From: Adiantum capillus-veneris
Lineage: Eukaryota; Streptophyta; Polypodiopsida; Polypodiales; Pteridaceae
DNA length: 64,000 bases
Direction: 5' to 3'
Assembly: GCA_014529385.2 (NCBI GenBank)
Contig: CM043968.1
Location: forward strand, 3,744,501-3,808,500
Shown here one piece after another: positions 45,135-53,619 of the stretch. Made by a program: the position numbers and the translations under genes. Each line of letters starts with the position of its first letter. The stretch's first letter is position 1. The notes below the pieces were generated by a model, which searched no databases, was not told where the DNA came from, and saw only the letters and a list, made by a program, of their open reading frames with translations.

Positions 45135-46220
45135 ATGAATTTGAGATCGGGCAGGAACCTCCAGAATAACCAACCAAAACAAGGGGAACCAGCAAGTGTC
45201 ATATCAACCGAGGGAAGTGTAAACCAAAGTTGGGTGCAACCATTAGAGCCGATCTTTGAAGGAAGTGTTTCTGATACTTCTTCGGAGAGATCTTACGAGA
45301 TTTTCACCGAACACTTGGAACACTTGAACCTGAACAACAGAGAAAATATGGTAGCAGGATCATCAAACCCTTCCGCCACCATGAAGCTATTGTTCATAAA
45401 ATACCAGTACGACAATGAGCAAGGTGCCAAGATCTACAAGGATGGAATGGACCGCTATTGTGTAAAGATAGAAGAGAGACCTAGTGAGTTCAAGGACTTA
45501 GTGCCTGTGAGCTATAGCGGAGATAGATATCTAGATGACGAGGGTACCATGTACTTGGTAGTCCTAAACCCTAACATTGTGGACAAGTGGGGATTGATGG
45601 GCACCAAAGCCAAAGTAGATGAAGAACTTGAGGAGAAAGCACCAATAATGAACTTCCCTGATGCGAGGTTAAGAAGAGAAAATGAAACTACAAGGATCAA
45701 CACTGATAACATCTATGTGGGGCTATACAAATATAATAATGGGGAGCAGGATCTCTATTATAGATGTGAAGAACCCTACACTGGAGAGTTGACAGACCGA
45801 AAAAGACTTTATGTCTTTACCTACACAGAGGGATCGGAAGTGAAAATTGCCGCTTACGACAAGTATGGGAGGCAATACTCAACAATGGGCAAGAAAGAAT
45901 TAGAAGGATATACATACTTTGGGGGACCACTACATCAGTATTATGTTACTTCTAGCTCACAAAGACCAGCACCAACAAATGGGGTGCAAAACCCAATGAC
46001 GAAGGAGGACAAAGAATTCAGGCTGCTGACTCTTTCAGTCAACCTCAGTACTCGAAGCCCGGACCAATGGGATCACTACATTCCAGAGAGTCAATGGATG
46101 CGAATCGAGGTAGGGCAGTTCCAATCCCCACATATACCACTCCAGGTCCAAGGTTCGAAGCGGAACCATCACATTTACCTCCTAGTAGTAGATTCAGGGC
46201 AGGGGAGCCGACAAGGGTAA
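45135..46220 (+). CDS. ORF1 of element B, upstream of gag, unknown function
   Basis: 361 codons from ATG at 45135 (MNLRSGRNLQNNQPK), the first ATG after the leader palindromes. After an acidic, Ser-rich N-terminus of about 75 residues follows a compact beta-rich region (residues about 80-275; KLLFIKYQYDNEQGAKIYKD, YVFTYTEGSEVKIAAYDKYG, GYTYFGGPLHQYYVT). The C-terminus overlaps gag by 154 nt in another frame. No known domain is recognised. An ORF of unknown function before gag is known from Ogre/Tat elements, so the position is a family trait, but homology to those is not shown. Reading gag needs a -1 shift or separate initiation at 46067. Confidence 0.7.
   Translation: MNLRSGRNLQNNQPKQGEPASVISTEGSVNQSWVQPLEPIFEGSVSDTSSERSYEIFTEHLEHLNLNNRENMVAGSSNPSATMKLLFIKYQYDNEQGAKIYKDGMDRYCVKIEERPSEFKDLVPVSYSGDRYLDDEGTMYLVVLNPNIVDKWGLMGTKAKVDEELEEKAPIMNFPDARLRRENETTRINTDNIYVGLYKYNNGEQDLYYRCEEPYTGELTDRKRLYVFTYTEGSEVKIAAYDKYGRQYSTMGKKELEGYTYFGGPLHQYYVTSSSQRPAPTNGVQNPMTKEDKEFRLLTLSVNLSTRSPDQWDHYIPESQWMRIEVGQFQSPHIPLQVQGSKRNHHIYLLVVDSGQGSRQG
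45989..45995 (+). promoter_or_regulatory. Candidate slippery heptamer, ORF1 to gag
   Basis: A AAC CCA in the ORF1 frame fits the X XXY YYZ pattern for -1 slippage, and the -1 frame is open from here into gag. YYY = CCC is an uncommon slippery sequence, so a simple frame-changing mutation is as likely. Confidence 0.3.
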
Positions 46221-48271
46221 CCCATGAAGTCCATGATGCTAGAGAAAGCTTTAGCCGGGACACAGGAGCAATGAGATTGGTAGCAAACCATAGACGTATG
46301 AGACCATCTCAAGTAGCGAAGTGTATGCCAAAGAAGTATGGTGGTTCGGGAGATCCGTATGCACATGTGTCACTCTTTAAGCAAGTCTTAAGAGCTGAGC
46401 AGATAACAGATTTTCATACACAATATGAGGGATTTGGTCTTACTCTAGAAGGTACGGCATTGACATGGTTTCAACCACTGAACATAGGGGGATTCCATGA
46501 CATTGACCATTTGCTAAGAGAGTTTGCTGAGGAATTCTCAAAACGAGGGATTAAGCACAATACGGTCTCACAAATATATGCTTTTAAACAGAGAGAACAC
46601 GAAAAAGTGAAGGAAGCTTCACTTCGCTTCAAACAATACATTGAGAGATGTCCAGTACGTGAACGACCACAAGATGACAGACTATCTGTTCTCTTTATTG
46701 AGGGATTGAGAAACGACACTCTCAAGAAGGACTTGCACTTGAAAGCTTGTACAAGTTTCGAGCAAGTAACGAGAGAGGCATTGTACTTAGTGGATAACTG
46801 TACGGTTTATGGAGAGGTGTCAGCGGATACAGATTTTGCATCCAGTAGCTCTTCCTCCGTAGTGAGCGAGACTACCACTAAAAAGAATGTTCAAACAACA
46901 ACCATGCCAAATGTAGAGCAAATGATAGAAGATGCTCTAAAAAGGATGGCACCATACCAAAAACCATTGCCAAAACCACTGAAATGGTGTGCTATTGAGC
47001 AAAAATGGACAAATCATTCAACAGAGGAGTGCTATTACAACAAAGGGTATGTAAGGGAACGTCAGTATGCACCTCCTGCTCAATTAACACCACCTCAAGT
47101 ACATCTAGTACCTCGATACCCAACGGGAAATGTACCAGGACCTATGGGGATAGAAAGACCGCAACCGGTATTGGGACAACAACCACCTTTACCAGGAGCA
47201 AGACCAGTGGGCATTAGATATGCACCAACCTTAGAGAATCAGGAAGAACAAGCCTTAGTGCCTGTTCAAGCCTATTATGAAGAATCTGGTGCACACATGT
47301 CTCCAACTGTGTATTACCCACCAGAAGAACCCAAACAACCAGAACCATGGGGCATGATTGGGAATGTTGGAACACCAACAGCGCTAAGTGCTTCTGATGA
47401 AGAGAGATACAATTTGGACGCAAGAACATTGATGTTCATAGCTCATGGAGGGTTAACAGGACAAAGACCATTCTATCCACAAAGGACGAATCAAGTGGGA
47501 CCAAGACCAGCACTAGGACCGTGTTACAAGTGTGGAGGTGACCATCTGATGAATGTTTGTCCACATACGGAAATCATTAGAATTAACGCTTATTGCACTG
47601 AGTGTGGGGTTACTCACTTCATTGAGGATTGTTCAAAGAATCCAAACAAAGTGCAAAAGACGACATTGAATATGCTAGAAACTATTCCTACCAGCAGTGG
47701 GTCTGAAAATGAAACTCTGATACCAACGCAAGTTGTTACTAGAGCTCAAGCTAAGAAAACCACTAGAGAACCTGAGAATGGAAAGTTAGCGACCGAAGTG
47801 GTTAGTCAAGGACTGCGGAGTCAAAGAAACACATGGAAAGCTAGAAAAGCACGCATGAAGTTGAGAAAAGAACGTGAAGACGCTATTCTAGCTGAGGAAC
47901 TAAAGCAAACTAAAGATAGATTAGAAAAACTTGAGAGTCAAAACGGGAAACGAGAGATGAGCCCGGAAAGAACGAAACAAAAGAGTATCAAAGAAACAAC
48001 GAGCTTAAGCTCAGGGGGATCAGTGCTAGTCGACAAAGTACACGAACCATTGGACGCACTGATGAGAGCTTACGAAGCTAGGTTAAAGAACAACCAAACA
48101 CAAGAACAGAGGTGGATGACATACCCAAACGCGGAATTGGAAAAGCAGAGACTTGAAATGTGCCAGAGAATGATCGAGACTGCACAAGCCTTATTAGAAC
48201 CACCAAAAGAAACAATGAATTGTGGAACGGAAAACCCAATTCAGCAAGAGACTTGTTTCACGGGTAGCTGA
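46067..48271 (+). CDS. Gag of element B
   Basis: 734 codons from ATG 46067. Residues about 80-250 form the Retrotrans_gag capsid domain (CMPKKYGGSGDPYAHVSLFK, EGTALTWFQPLNIGGFHDID, SLRFKQYIERCPVRERPQDD, FIEGLRNDTLKKDLHLKACT). A Pro/Gln-rich middle follows. Two unusual zinc knuckles, CYKCGGDHLMNVC and CTECGVTHFIEDC, both have CX2CX3HX4C spacing, one residue shorter than the usual CX4H. The C-terminal 200 residues are basic and helical (KARKARMKLRKEREDAILAE). Expected to form virus-like particles and bind genomic RNA. Another frame takes over at 48222-48271. The frame is open upstream of the ATG into the ORF1 overlap. Confidence 0.9.
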   Translation: MGSLHSRESMDANRGRAVPIPTYTTPGPRFEAEPSHLPPSSRFRAGEPTRVTHEVHDARESFSRDTGAMRLVANHRRMRPSQVAKCMPKKYGGSGDPYAHVSLFKQVLRAEQITDFHTQYEGFGLTLEGTALTWFQPLNIGGFHDIDHLLREFAEEFSKRGIKHNTVSQIYAFKQREHEKVKEASLRFKQYIERCPVRERPQDDRLSVLFIEGLRNDTLKKDLHLKACTSFEQVTREALYLVDNCTVYGEVSADTDFASSSSSSVVSETTTKKNVQTTTMPNVEQMIEDALKRMAPYQKPLPKPLKWCAIEQKWTNHSTEECYYNKGYVRERQYAPPAQLTPPQVHLVPRYPTGNVPGPMGIERPQPVLGQQPPLPGARPVGIRYAPTLENQEEQALVPVQAYYEESGAHMSPTVYYPPEEPKQPEPWGMIGNVGTPTALSASDEERYNLDARTLMFIAHGGLTGQRPFYPQRTNQVGPRPALGPCYKCGGDHLMNVCPHTEIIRINAYCTECGVTHFIEDCSKNPNKVQKTTLNMLETIPTSSGSENETLIPTQVVTRAQAKKTTREPENGKLATEVVSQGLRSQRNTWKARKARMKLRKEREDAILAEELKQTKDRLEKLESQNGKREMSPERTKQKSIKETTSLSSGGSVLVDKVHEPLDALMRAYEARLKNNQTQEQRWMTYPNAELEKQRLEMCQRMIETAQALLEPPKETMNCGTENPIQQETCFTGS

Positions 48272-48885
48272 AAAGACTCCCAGTGCACAAAAGCCTGAAA
48301 ATACACACAAGGATGACCGCATAGTATTGAACACAACCGATCAGGAGATAGAGAGTTTTCATCCAGTCATACAGAGGTCTTACGGAAGAGATGAGGATTA
48401 CAATGAATTTTGGAAACAAGTGAGAGAGGCAAACTTTGCAAACGAGCTAAGTTGCCAAGCTAATCAGACAAATTGGGAAAAGGACATCAGGAATCCTCCC
48501 ATAGTGGAATTTGAGGCAGGATCTCAAGTGGACTTGGATCTGCAATCTTACTGGGGAGATGGGGGCTCTGTTAGAACAATGGAGAGCAAACCTCACTCAC
48601 TGAATACCTTACCTTCATACTTAGGAGAGTATGAAGCAAAATCCGAGATTAGAGCACTTCCCTCACGAAGAATCTCATCAGAAAAAAGTCATGGACTCGC
48701 AAGGATTGATAGAGATCTTGTCAACACCAGTGACATGCACTATCACTCTAGCTGAGCTTTTGAGGCTAAAGACCACATATGTGGACCACTGTAGGAAAAT
48801 GCTTGGAGAAATTTGGGATAAAAGACCCAACATCGAGACTGCAAGAGGGTATACAAGAGCTGAGCAAACCACAAAAGAACGCTAA
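48222..48885 (+). pseudogene. Gag-protease linker of element B, three frames
   Basis: Between gag (frame 2) and protease 1 (frame 2) the coding sense passes through 48222 to about 48640 in frame 0, then about 48640-48800 in frame 1. The frame 0 part reads DDRIVLNTTDQEIESFHPVI and YNEFWKQVREANFANELSCQ. The frame 1 part, LIEILSTPVTCTITLAELLR, is a motif usually found just before the protease in Athila/Tat elements. Three successive shifts of the same sense within 600 bp look like indel mutations rather than programmed events, so this copy probably cannot make a normal Gag-Pol. Confidence 0.65.
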
Positions 48886-50107
48886 GCCTGTACCCTTAAA
48901 CAAGGTCGGAGAGTATTGCGAAGGTGAAGAGGGGAATACAACCTTACCAGTTGAATTCCAAGGAGTGAACACGATGGCAATACTAGACAGCGGAGCTGGG
49001 GTAGCCATTGCTACAAAAGAAATCTGGAAAAAATGGGGGAAACCAGCAATAAGGAAGACTAGGTTGAAACTCCAATTAGCAGATGGACACATGGAGAAAC
49101 CTATGGGGTTATTAGAGAAAGTCGTAGTGACTTCTTGCGGCATTGAATACGAACATACTTTTGCTATTGTCGATTTTGGCAAGGAGAATAACTATGATAT
49201 CATATTGGGAAGACCATTCATGAGACAGTTGAAAATGGTCCAGGATTGGGGCTACGATCACATATACCTGAGAAATATGGAAACCACTACACGTGTGAAC
49301 CTGAAAGACCATAGCTACAAAGATGTGAACCGAACACCGGTAGAGGAGTTTGATTCAGCTACTTTGGCGGGATCCGAATTTCCAGCTTGGTTAGGTAAAC
49401 CCAAGGAGTTATGGATGTGTGGAGCTTCGAAATGTGGAAGTCTGAAACGAGAAGAATGTGTTTTAGAAAGGGCTATCGAAGACGAAACTTATATAGGAGA
49501 ACCCTTTCCAGAGGACACGCTTGAACCATTAGAATGGACACACATTCTAGCAACCCTAGATGTTTGTGCAATTCCGGATGGTCCCACAACGAAATTTTGC
49601 GACAAGGACGGGTACGACGTGGTTCCGTACTTCATGTTGAGAACTGTACTCGAAAAAGAAACTGAAAAGAACGATACACTGGAAAAGGAAGATGAAGAAG
49701 AGGTGTTTCACGACATTCCCGATCATCCAGAGTGGGGAAATGAAGCAGACAACGAGTCAACGGACAATTCAAGCGGAAACGAAGAAACTATAACGGATGT
49801 CCGATTTTATGATTTTCCGAACCAAACTAAACAACGCCAGAAACGCTATAGAGCAAAGAGAAAAACAAAGGGGGTTAGAACCAATCCGATGCCTAGAATA
49901 AGAGGAAAAAATCAATTCCTAATGCTAGTAAAGGCGGAAGATTGTGTTAAGGACAAGATTTCTGGAAGAATGAGAGGCAATGATCAAAAGAGCTTACGAA
50001 AAACAAAAAAGGCTCAAGAAATCAAGTTCAAAGGAATGAAACGAAAACTGAAACAGAAAAATCAGAAAAGAACAAGCGCAACAGAGAACACACGGAGTCC
50101 AAGTTAG
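48779..50107 (+). CDS. Protease 1 and acidic linker of element B
   Basis: The ORF of 442 codons carries a retropepsin-like domain at residues about 55-170. The active site is MAILDSGAGVAIATKEIWKK (Asp70 by this start), followed by the flap region and YDIILGRPFMRQLKMVQDWG. The rest is a long acidic then basic linker (EKEDEEEVFHDIPDHPEWGN; KQRQKRYRAKRKTKGVRT). The true start lies further upstream in the linker frames, so the ATG is arbitrary. The end overlaps the pol frame from 49984 to 50107, with a slippery heptamer inside. Acts in particle maturation by cleaving Gag-Pol. Confidence 0.8.
   Translation: MWTTVGKCLEKFGIKDPTSRLQEGIQELSKPQKNAKPVPLNKVGEYCEGEEGNTTLPVEFQGVNTMAILDSGAGVAIATKEIWKKWGKPAIRKTRLKLQLADGHMEKPMGLLEKVVVTSCGIEYEHTFAIVDFGKENNYDIILGRPFMRQLKMVQDWGYDHIYLRNMETTTRVNLKDHSYKDVNRTPVEEFDSATLAGSEFPAWLGKPKELWMCGASKCGSLKREECVLERAIEDETYIGEPFPEDTLEPLEWTHILATLDVCAIPDGPTTKFCDKDGYDVVPYFMLRTVLEKETEKNDTLEKEDEEEVFHDIPDHPEWGNEADNESTDNSSGNEETITDVRFYDFPNQTKQRQKRYRAKRKTKGVRTNPMPRIRGKNQFLMLVKAEDCVKDKISGRMRGNDQKSLRKTKKAQEIKFKGMKRKLKQKNQKRTSATENTRSPS
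50005..50011 (+). promoter_or_regulatory. Slippery heptamer A AAA AAG, protease to pol
   Basis: In the protease frame the codons read ACA AAA AAG, placing A AAA AAG exactly in the register used for -1 frameshifting. The -1 frame opens at 49984, just after a TGA at 49981, and runs without a stop into RT. A downstream RNA structure has not been assessed. Confidence 0.55.
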
Positions 50108-50208
50108 AACGTAGAAACAAGTACAGAGAGCTCAAGAAAACTCTGAAAGAAGTTTGGACGACAGAAATTGAGAGTGGAGAGGACGAAAACGCCAAAATCA
50201 AGGAAAAC

Positions 50209-53200
50209 ATGGATGTTCCCTCTCACTATAGGAAATTCACAATAGAGGATAGGAAGGTGGTATTAACCCAACCTATTCGAGAGAGAAGGGAGAACGAATC
50301 TTATGACGGACCGGAGGATGCAAAAAAAGTTGATTTAGCAGCTCCAGGTGAGACACCTAGACCGGTGTACATAGCCACAGATTTGTCTCCAGGCGAGGAA
50401 GAGAGACTTTTGAGTCTTCTCAGAGAGTATAGGGATGTGTTTGCATGGTCTTATAAGGACTTAAAGGGAGTTGACCCATCGATATGCCAACACACAATCC
50501 CACTGAAACAAGACGCAAAGCCTAGCAGACAGAGACCATACACATATAATGATACGTTTGCTAAGCGAATCAAAGAAGAGATAGATAAGCTAATGGAAGC
50601 TGAATTCATATACGAGATTGAACACACCGATTGGGTATCTCCAATTGTGGTGGTACCCAAGAAGAACGGAAAACTCCGAGTGTGTGTCAACTTAAAGAAA
50701 GTGAATGCTGCAACAATCAGGGACAATTATCCCCTGCCGATAACTGATCATGTTCTAGAGCGTGTATCAGGGAAAACAGCATACTCTTTTCTTGATGGTT
50801 TTTCAGGATATAACCAGCTAGCCATAGCACTGGAAGATCAACATAAAACAGCTTTTGCAACGGAGTGGGGAATTTATGCTTATCGGGTTATGCCTTTTGG
50901 TCTAACCAATGCTCCCGCAACCTTCCAGAGGCTGATGACGCATGCTTTCAAAGAATACTTAAGGTTGTTTCTAGAAATATACATGGATGACTTATGTGTA
51001 CATTCTCTTCTGAGAGATGAGCATCTAGAACACCTAAGAAAAGTATTTGAGAAATGTAGGACATATCGCATTTGTCTCAATCCTGAGAAATGTGTGTTTA
51101 TGGTCCGACAGGGCAGAATTCTGGGACATATTGTCTCACAAAACGGAATATCCACGGATTTAGAGAAGATAAAAGTTATAGTGGATATGCCTAGACCAAC
51201 CAATGCGAAACAAGTACAGAGCTTTATGGGACATTGCGGATATTATAGACGATTCATTTACATGTACGCTATAATAGGCCAACCACTTTACAGGCTAATA
51301 GTGAACTTTGAATGGACAGAGGAGTGTGAGGAATCATTCAAGAAATTGAAAGAGGCACTCATTACTGCTCCAGTCTTGAAATCACCAGATTGGGAGAAGA
51401 TATTCCATGTGCATATAGATGCTTCGGCATATGCAATAGGATGCATTCTGGCTCAGCCAGAAGAAGGAAACATGGATTTTCCTATCTGTTACGCCAGTCG
51501 ACAGCTCAACAATGCAGAGAAGAATTACACCACAACAGAGCGAGAGGGATTAGGAATGATATATGCTGTGAAGAAATTTCGGCATTATCTTCTAGCCAAC
51601 AAGTTTGTGTTTTTTACGGATCACCAAGCCTTGCTCTACCTAGTGAATAAACCATGCAATACCGGGAGAATAGTGAGATGGTTCATTATCTTACTGGAAT
51701 TCGACTTCACGGTAGTAGTAAAGAAAGGAAAAACACATCTTAGAGCTGATCATCTTTCGCGATTGACGAATGGAGAAGACCCTATAGGAGTAGATGACGA
51801 CATGCCAGACGCGTACTTGTTCAACATAGAAATGATACCGAAGTGGTCTCAAAATGTCGTTAACCTATTAACCTATGGAGGAGAGTTTGATAGAAGAGAA
51901 TACAACCAGAAACATATTGCTATTCAGCAATCCAAGAATCTTCAATTGGTTGCAGGAAGGTTGTATCAATTGGGAAATGATCATGTTTTACGACTATGCA
52001 TCAATCCTGAGGAATATAATATATATCTGCGCGAAGCACATGTTCAGGAATGTGCATTTCATTGTTCAAGAAGGAACACATATAGGAATTTGTTACAATT
52101 GGGAGTCTATTGGCCAGGAATGAAAGAAAGCGTACATGAATATGTCACTGTATGTATTGTATGTTCATCAAAACCGCCAGCAGAGTATTCGACATTATAT
52201 CAGATAATGATCGCTCCAGAATGGAGTCAGTATATTGTTGAATATCTCACAAATAGAACTTTCCCAGAAGGAACGTCAAAAGCTCGTCAGAAATCTGTAG
52301 AGACAGAAGCTAGAGATTACGCTTTAATAGGAGATCAACTCTATAAGAGAGGTAAAGACAACCAGCTTAGGATTTGCGCATCAGAGTCTGAGTATGTGAT
52401 AATCCTGGAGCAAGCTCATGGAGGAGTAGGTGGAGGCCATTTCTCAGGTGATAAGACAGCAAAACTTGTCTTAGCCGCAGGAATATGGTGGCCAACATTA
52501 CATATGGACGCTGAGGAATACGTTAAACGGTGTGATGACTGTCAGCGGACCAAAGTACCACTTAAAAGAGATGATATGCCGCTTAGACCAATGATGGGGG
52601 CAAGAGCTTTTGCAAAATGGGGGATTGATTATGTCGGACCCATTTCACCTCCTGCATATAAGACTCATGCACAATACATCATTGTGGCTACAGACTATCT
52701 AACAAAGTGGGTCGAAGCAAAGGCAACTCAAAAAGCAGATGCCAGGACCACGGCACAATTTCTATATGAATACGTCTTTGTACGATATGGATTGCCAATA
52801 GAAATTGTGAGTGATCGAGGCACACATTTTATAAATGAAGTGATAGAGATCCTTCTAGATGAATTCATGGTAATCCATAGGAAATCAGCCCCGTATCATC
52901 CACAAGCAAACGGACAAGCTGAAGCAACAAACAAAACCATATGCACGGTCCTCACGAAGATTGTATCTGAGTCGAGAACTGACTGGGACCAGAAGTTGCA
53001 TTCAACATTATGGGCATATAGGGTAGCATATAAAACATCAATAGGAACGACCCCATATAACATGGTTTTTGGGCTAAATGCTATCTTACCAATAGAATTC
53101 TTGATTTCAACCTTAAGGGTGGCTAAGGATCTAGAGTGGACAGGGCACGAGCTTTCTGATAGAATAGATGACCTGGAAAAGCTAGATGAGCTTCGCCTAA

Positions 53201-53619
53201 AAGCAGTAGCTTCTATCTACGCTCAAAAAAGGCGACAAAAGGAATTTTTTGATAAGCATGTGCGGACTAAAGAGTTTAAGGTTGGGGACTATGTCCTAGT
53301 TTACACTCTGAAACAGCATGCTAAGAAGCTTAAAAAGCGAGGGATGGGACCTCTGGTGATTAAAGATCTATCACCAAGTGGAGCCGTCAAGCTTGCTACA
53401 TTAGACGGAGAAGAAATGCCCAATTGGATTAGTGGATGCAGAGTGAAAAAGTATCTTTTGCCGCTAACCCAAGACATGCTTCTCAAAATACATCAAGAAA
53501 AGCTGCGTGTCCAGAAAAAGAAAAAGATTTGGAGGAAGCGCAAGCCGAGGCGAAGGAAAGAATGGAGAAAAGAAGACTACTGCGTCAGAAACAGCGCAAT
53601 GAAGGAGCAATACGAATAA
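50209..53619 (+). CDS. Pol of element B: RT, RNase H, duplicated zinc domain, integrase
   Basis: 1,136 codons from ATG 50209; the frame is open upstream to 49984, so it is probably reached by a -1 shift. RT: residues about 60-300, with VVPKKNGKLRVCVNLKKVNA, FLDGFSGYNQLAI and the catalytic YMDD at 258-261. RNase H: about 395-510 (HIDASAYAIGCILAQP with Asp404, TTTEREGLGMIYAVKKF, FFTDHQALLYLV). Two integrase zinc-binding domains follow in tandem: H611, H618, C649, C652 and H737, H744, C775, C778. Integrase core: Asp807, Asp869, Glu905 (DD35E). A GPY/F-like module (KKRGMGPLVIKDLSPSGAVK) ends about residue 1085. There is no chromodomain. All catalytic residues are intact. The lineage is Athila/Tat-like. 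The C-terminus overlaps the second protease-like ORF. Confidence 0.95.
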   Translation: MDVPSHYRKFTIEDRKVVLTQPIRERRENESYDGPEDAKKVDLAAPGETPRPVYIATDLSPGEEERLLSLLREYRDVFAWSYKDLKGVDPSICQHTIPLKQDAKPSRQRPYTYNDTFAKRIKEEIDKLMEAEFIYEIEHTDWVSPIVVVPKKNGKLRVCVNLKKVNAATIRDNYPLPITDHVLERVSGKTAYSFLDGFSGYNQLAIALEDQHKTAFATEWGIYAYRVMPFGLTNAPATFQRLMTHAFKEYLRLFLEIYMDDLCVHSLLRDEHLEHLRKVFEKCRTYRICLNPEKCVFMVRQGRILGHIVSQNGISTDLEKIKVIVDMPRPTNAKQVQSFMGHCGYYRRFIYMYAIIGQPLYRLIVNFEWTEECEESFKKLKEALITAPVLKSPDWEKIFHVHIDASAYAIGCILAQPEEGNMDFPICYASRQLNNAEKNYTTTEREGLGMIYAVKKFRHYLLANKFVFFTDHQALLYLVNKPCNTGRIVRWFIILLEFDFTVVVKKGKTHLRADHLSRLTNGEDPIGVDDDMPDAYLFNIEMIPKWSQNVVNLLTYGGEFDRREYNQKHIAIQQSKNLQLVAGRLYQLGNDHVLRLCINPEEYNIYLREAHVQECAFHCSRRNTYRNLLQLGVYWPGMKESVHEYVTVCIVCSSKPPAEYSTLYQIMIAPEWSQYIVEYLTNRTFPEGTSKARQKSVETEARDYALIGDQLYKRGKDNQLRICASESEYVIILEQAHGGVGGGHFSGDKTAKLVLAAGIWWPTLHMDAEEYVKRCDDCQRTKVPLKRDDMPLRPMMGARAFAKWGIDYVGPISPPAYKTHAQYIIVATDYLTKWVEAKATQKADARTTAQFLYEYVFVRYGLPIEIVSDRGTHFINEVIEILLDEFMVIHRKSAPYHPQANGQAEATNKTICTVLTKIVSESRTDWDQKLHSTLWAYRVAYKTSIGTTPYNMVFGLNAILPIEFLISTLRVAKDLEWTGHELSDRIDDLEKLDELRLKAVASIYAQKRRQKEFFDKHVRTKEFKVGDYVLVYTLKQHAKKLKKRGMGPLVIKDLSPSGAVKLATLDGEEMPNWISGCRVKKYLLPLTQDMLLKIHQEKLRVQKKKKIWRKRKPRRRKEWRKEDYCVRNSAMKEQYE
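51844..52590 (+). other. Tandem duplication of the integrase zinc-binding module
   Basis: Residues 546 to about 668 and 672 to about 794 of Pol align from WSQNVVNLLTYGG / WSQYIVEYLTNRT, through LYQLGNDHVLRLC / LYKRGKDNQLRIC, to the H2C2 ligands. Both copies have HX6H, 30 residues between the second His and first Cys, and CX2C. The offset is exactly 126 residues. Each ancestral unit is about 120-126 residues. Confidence 0.9.
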
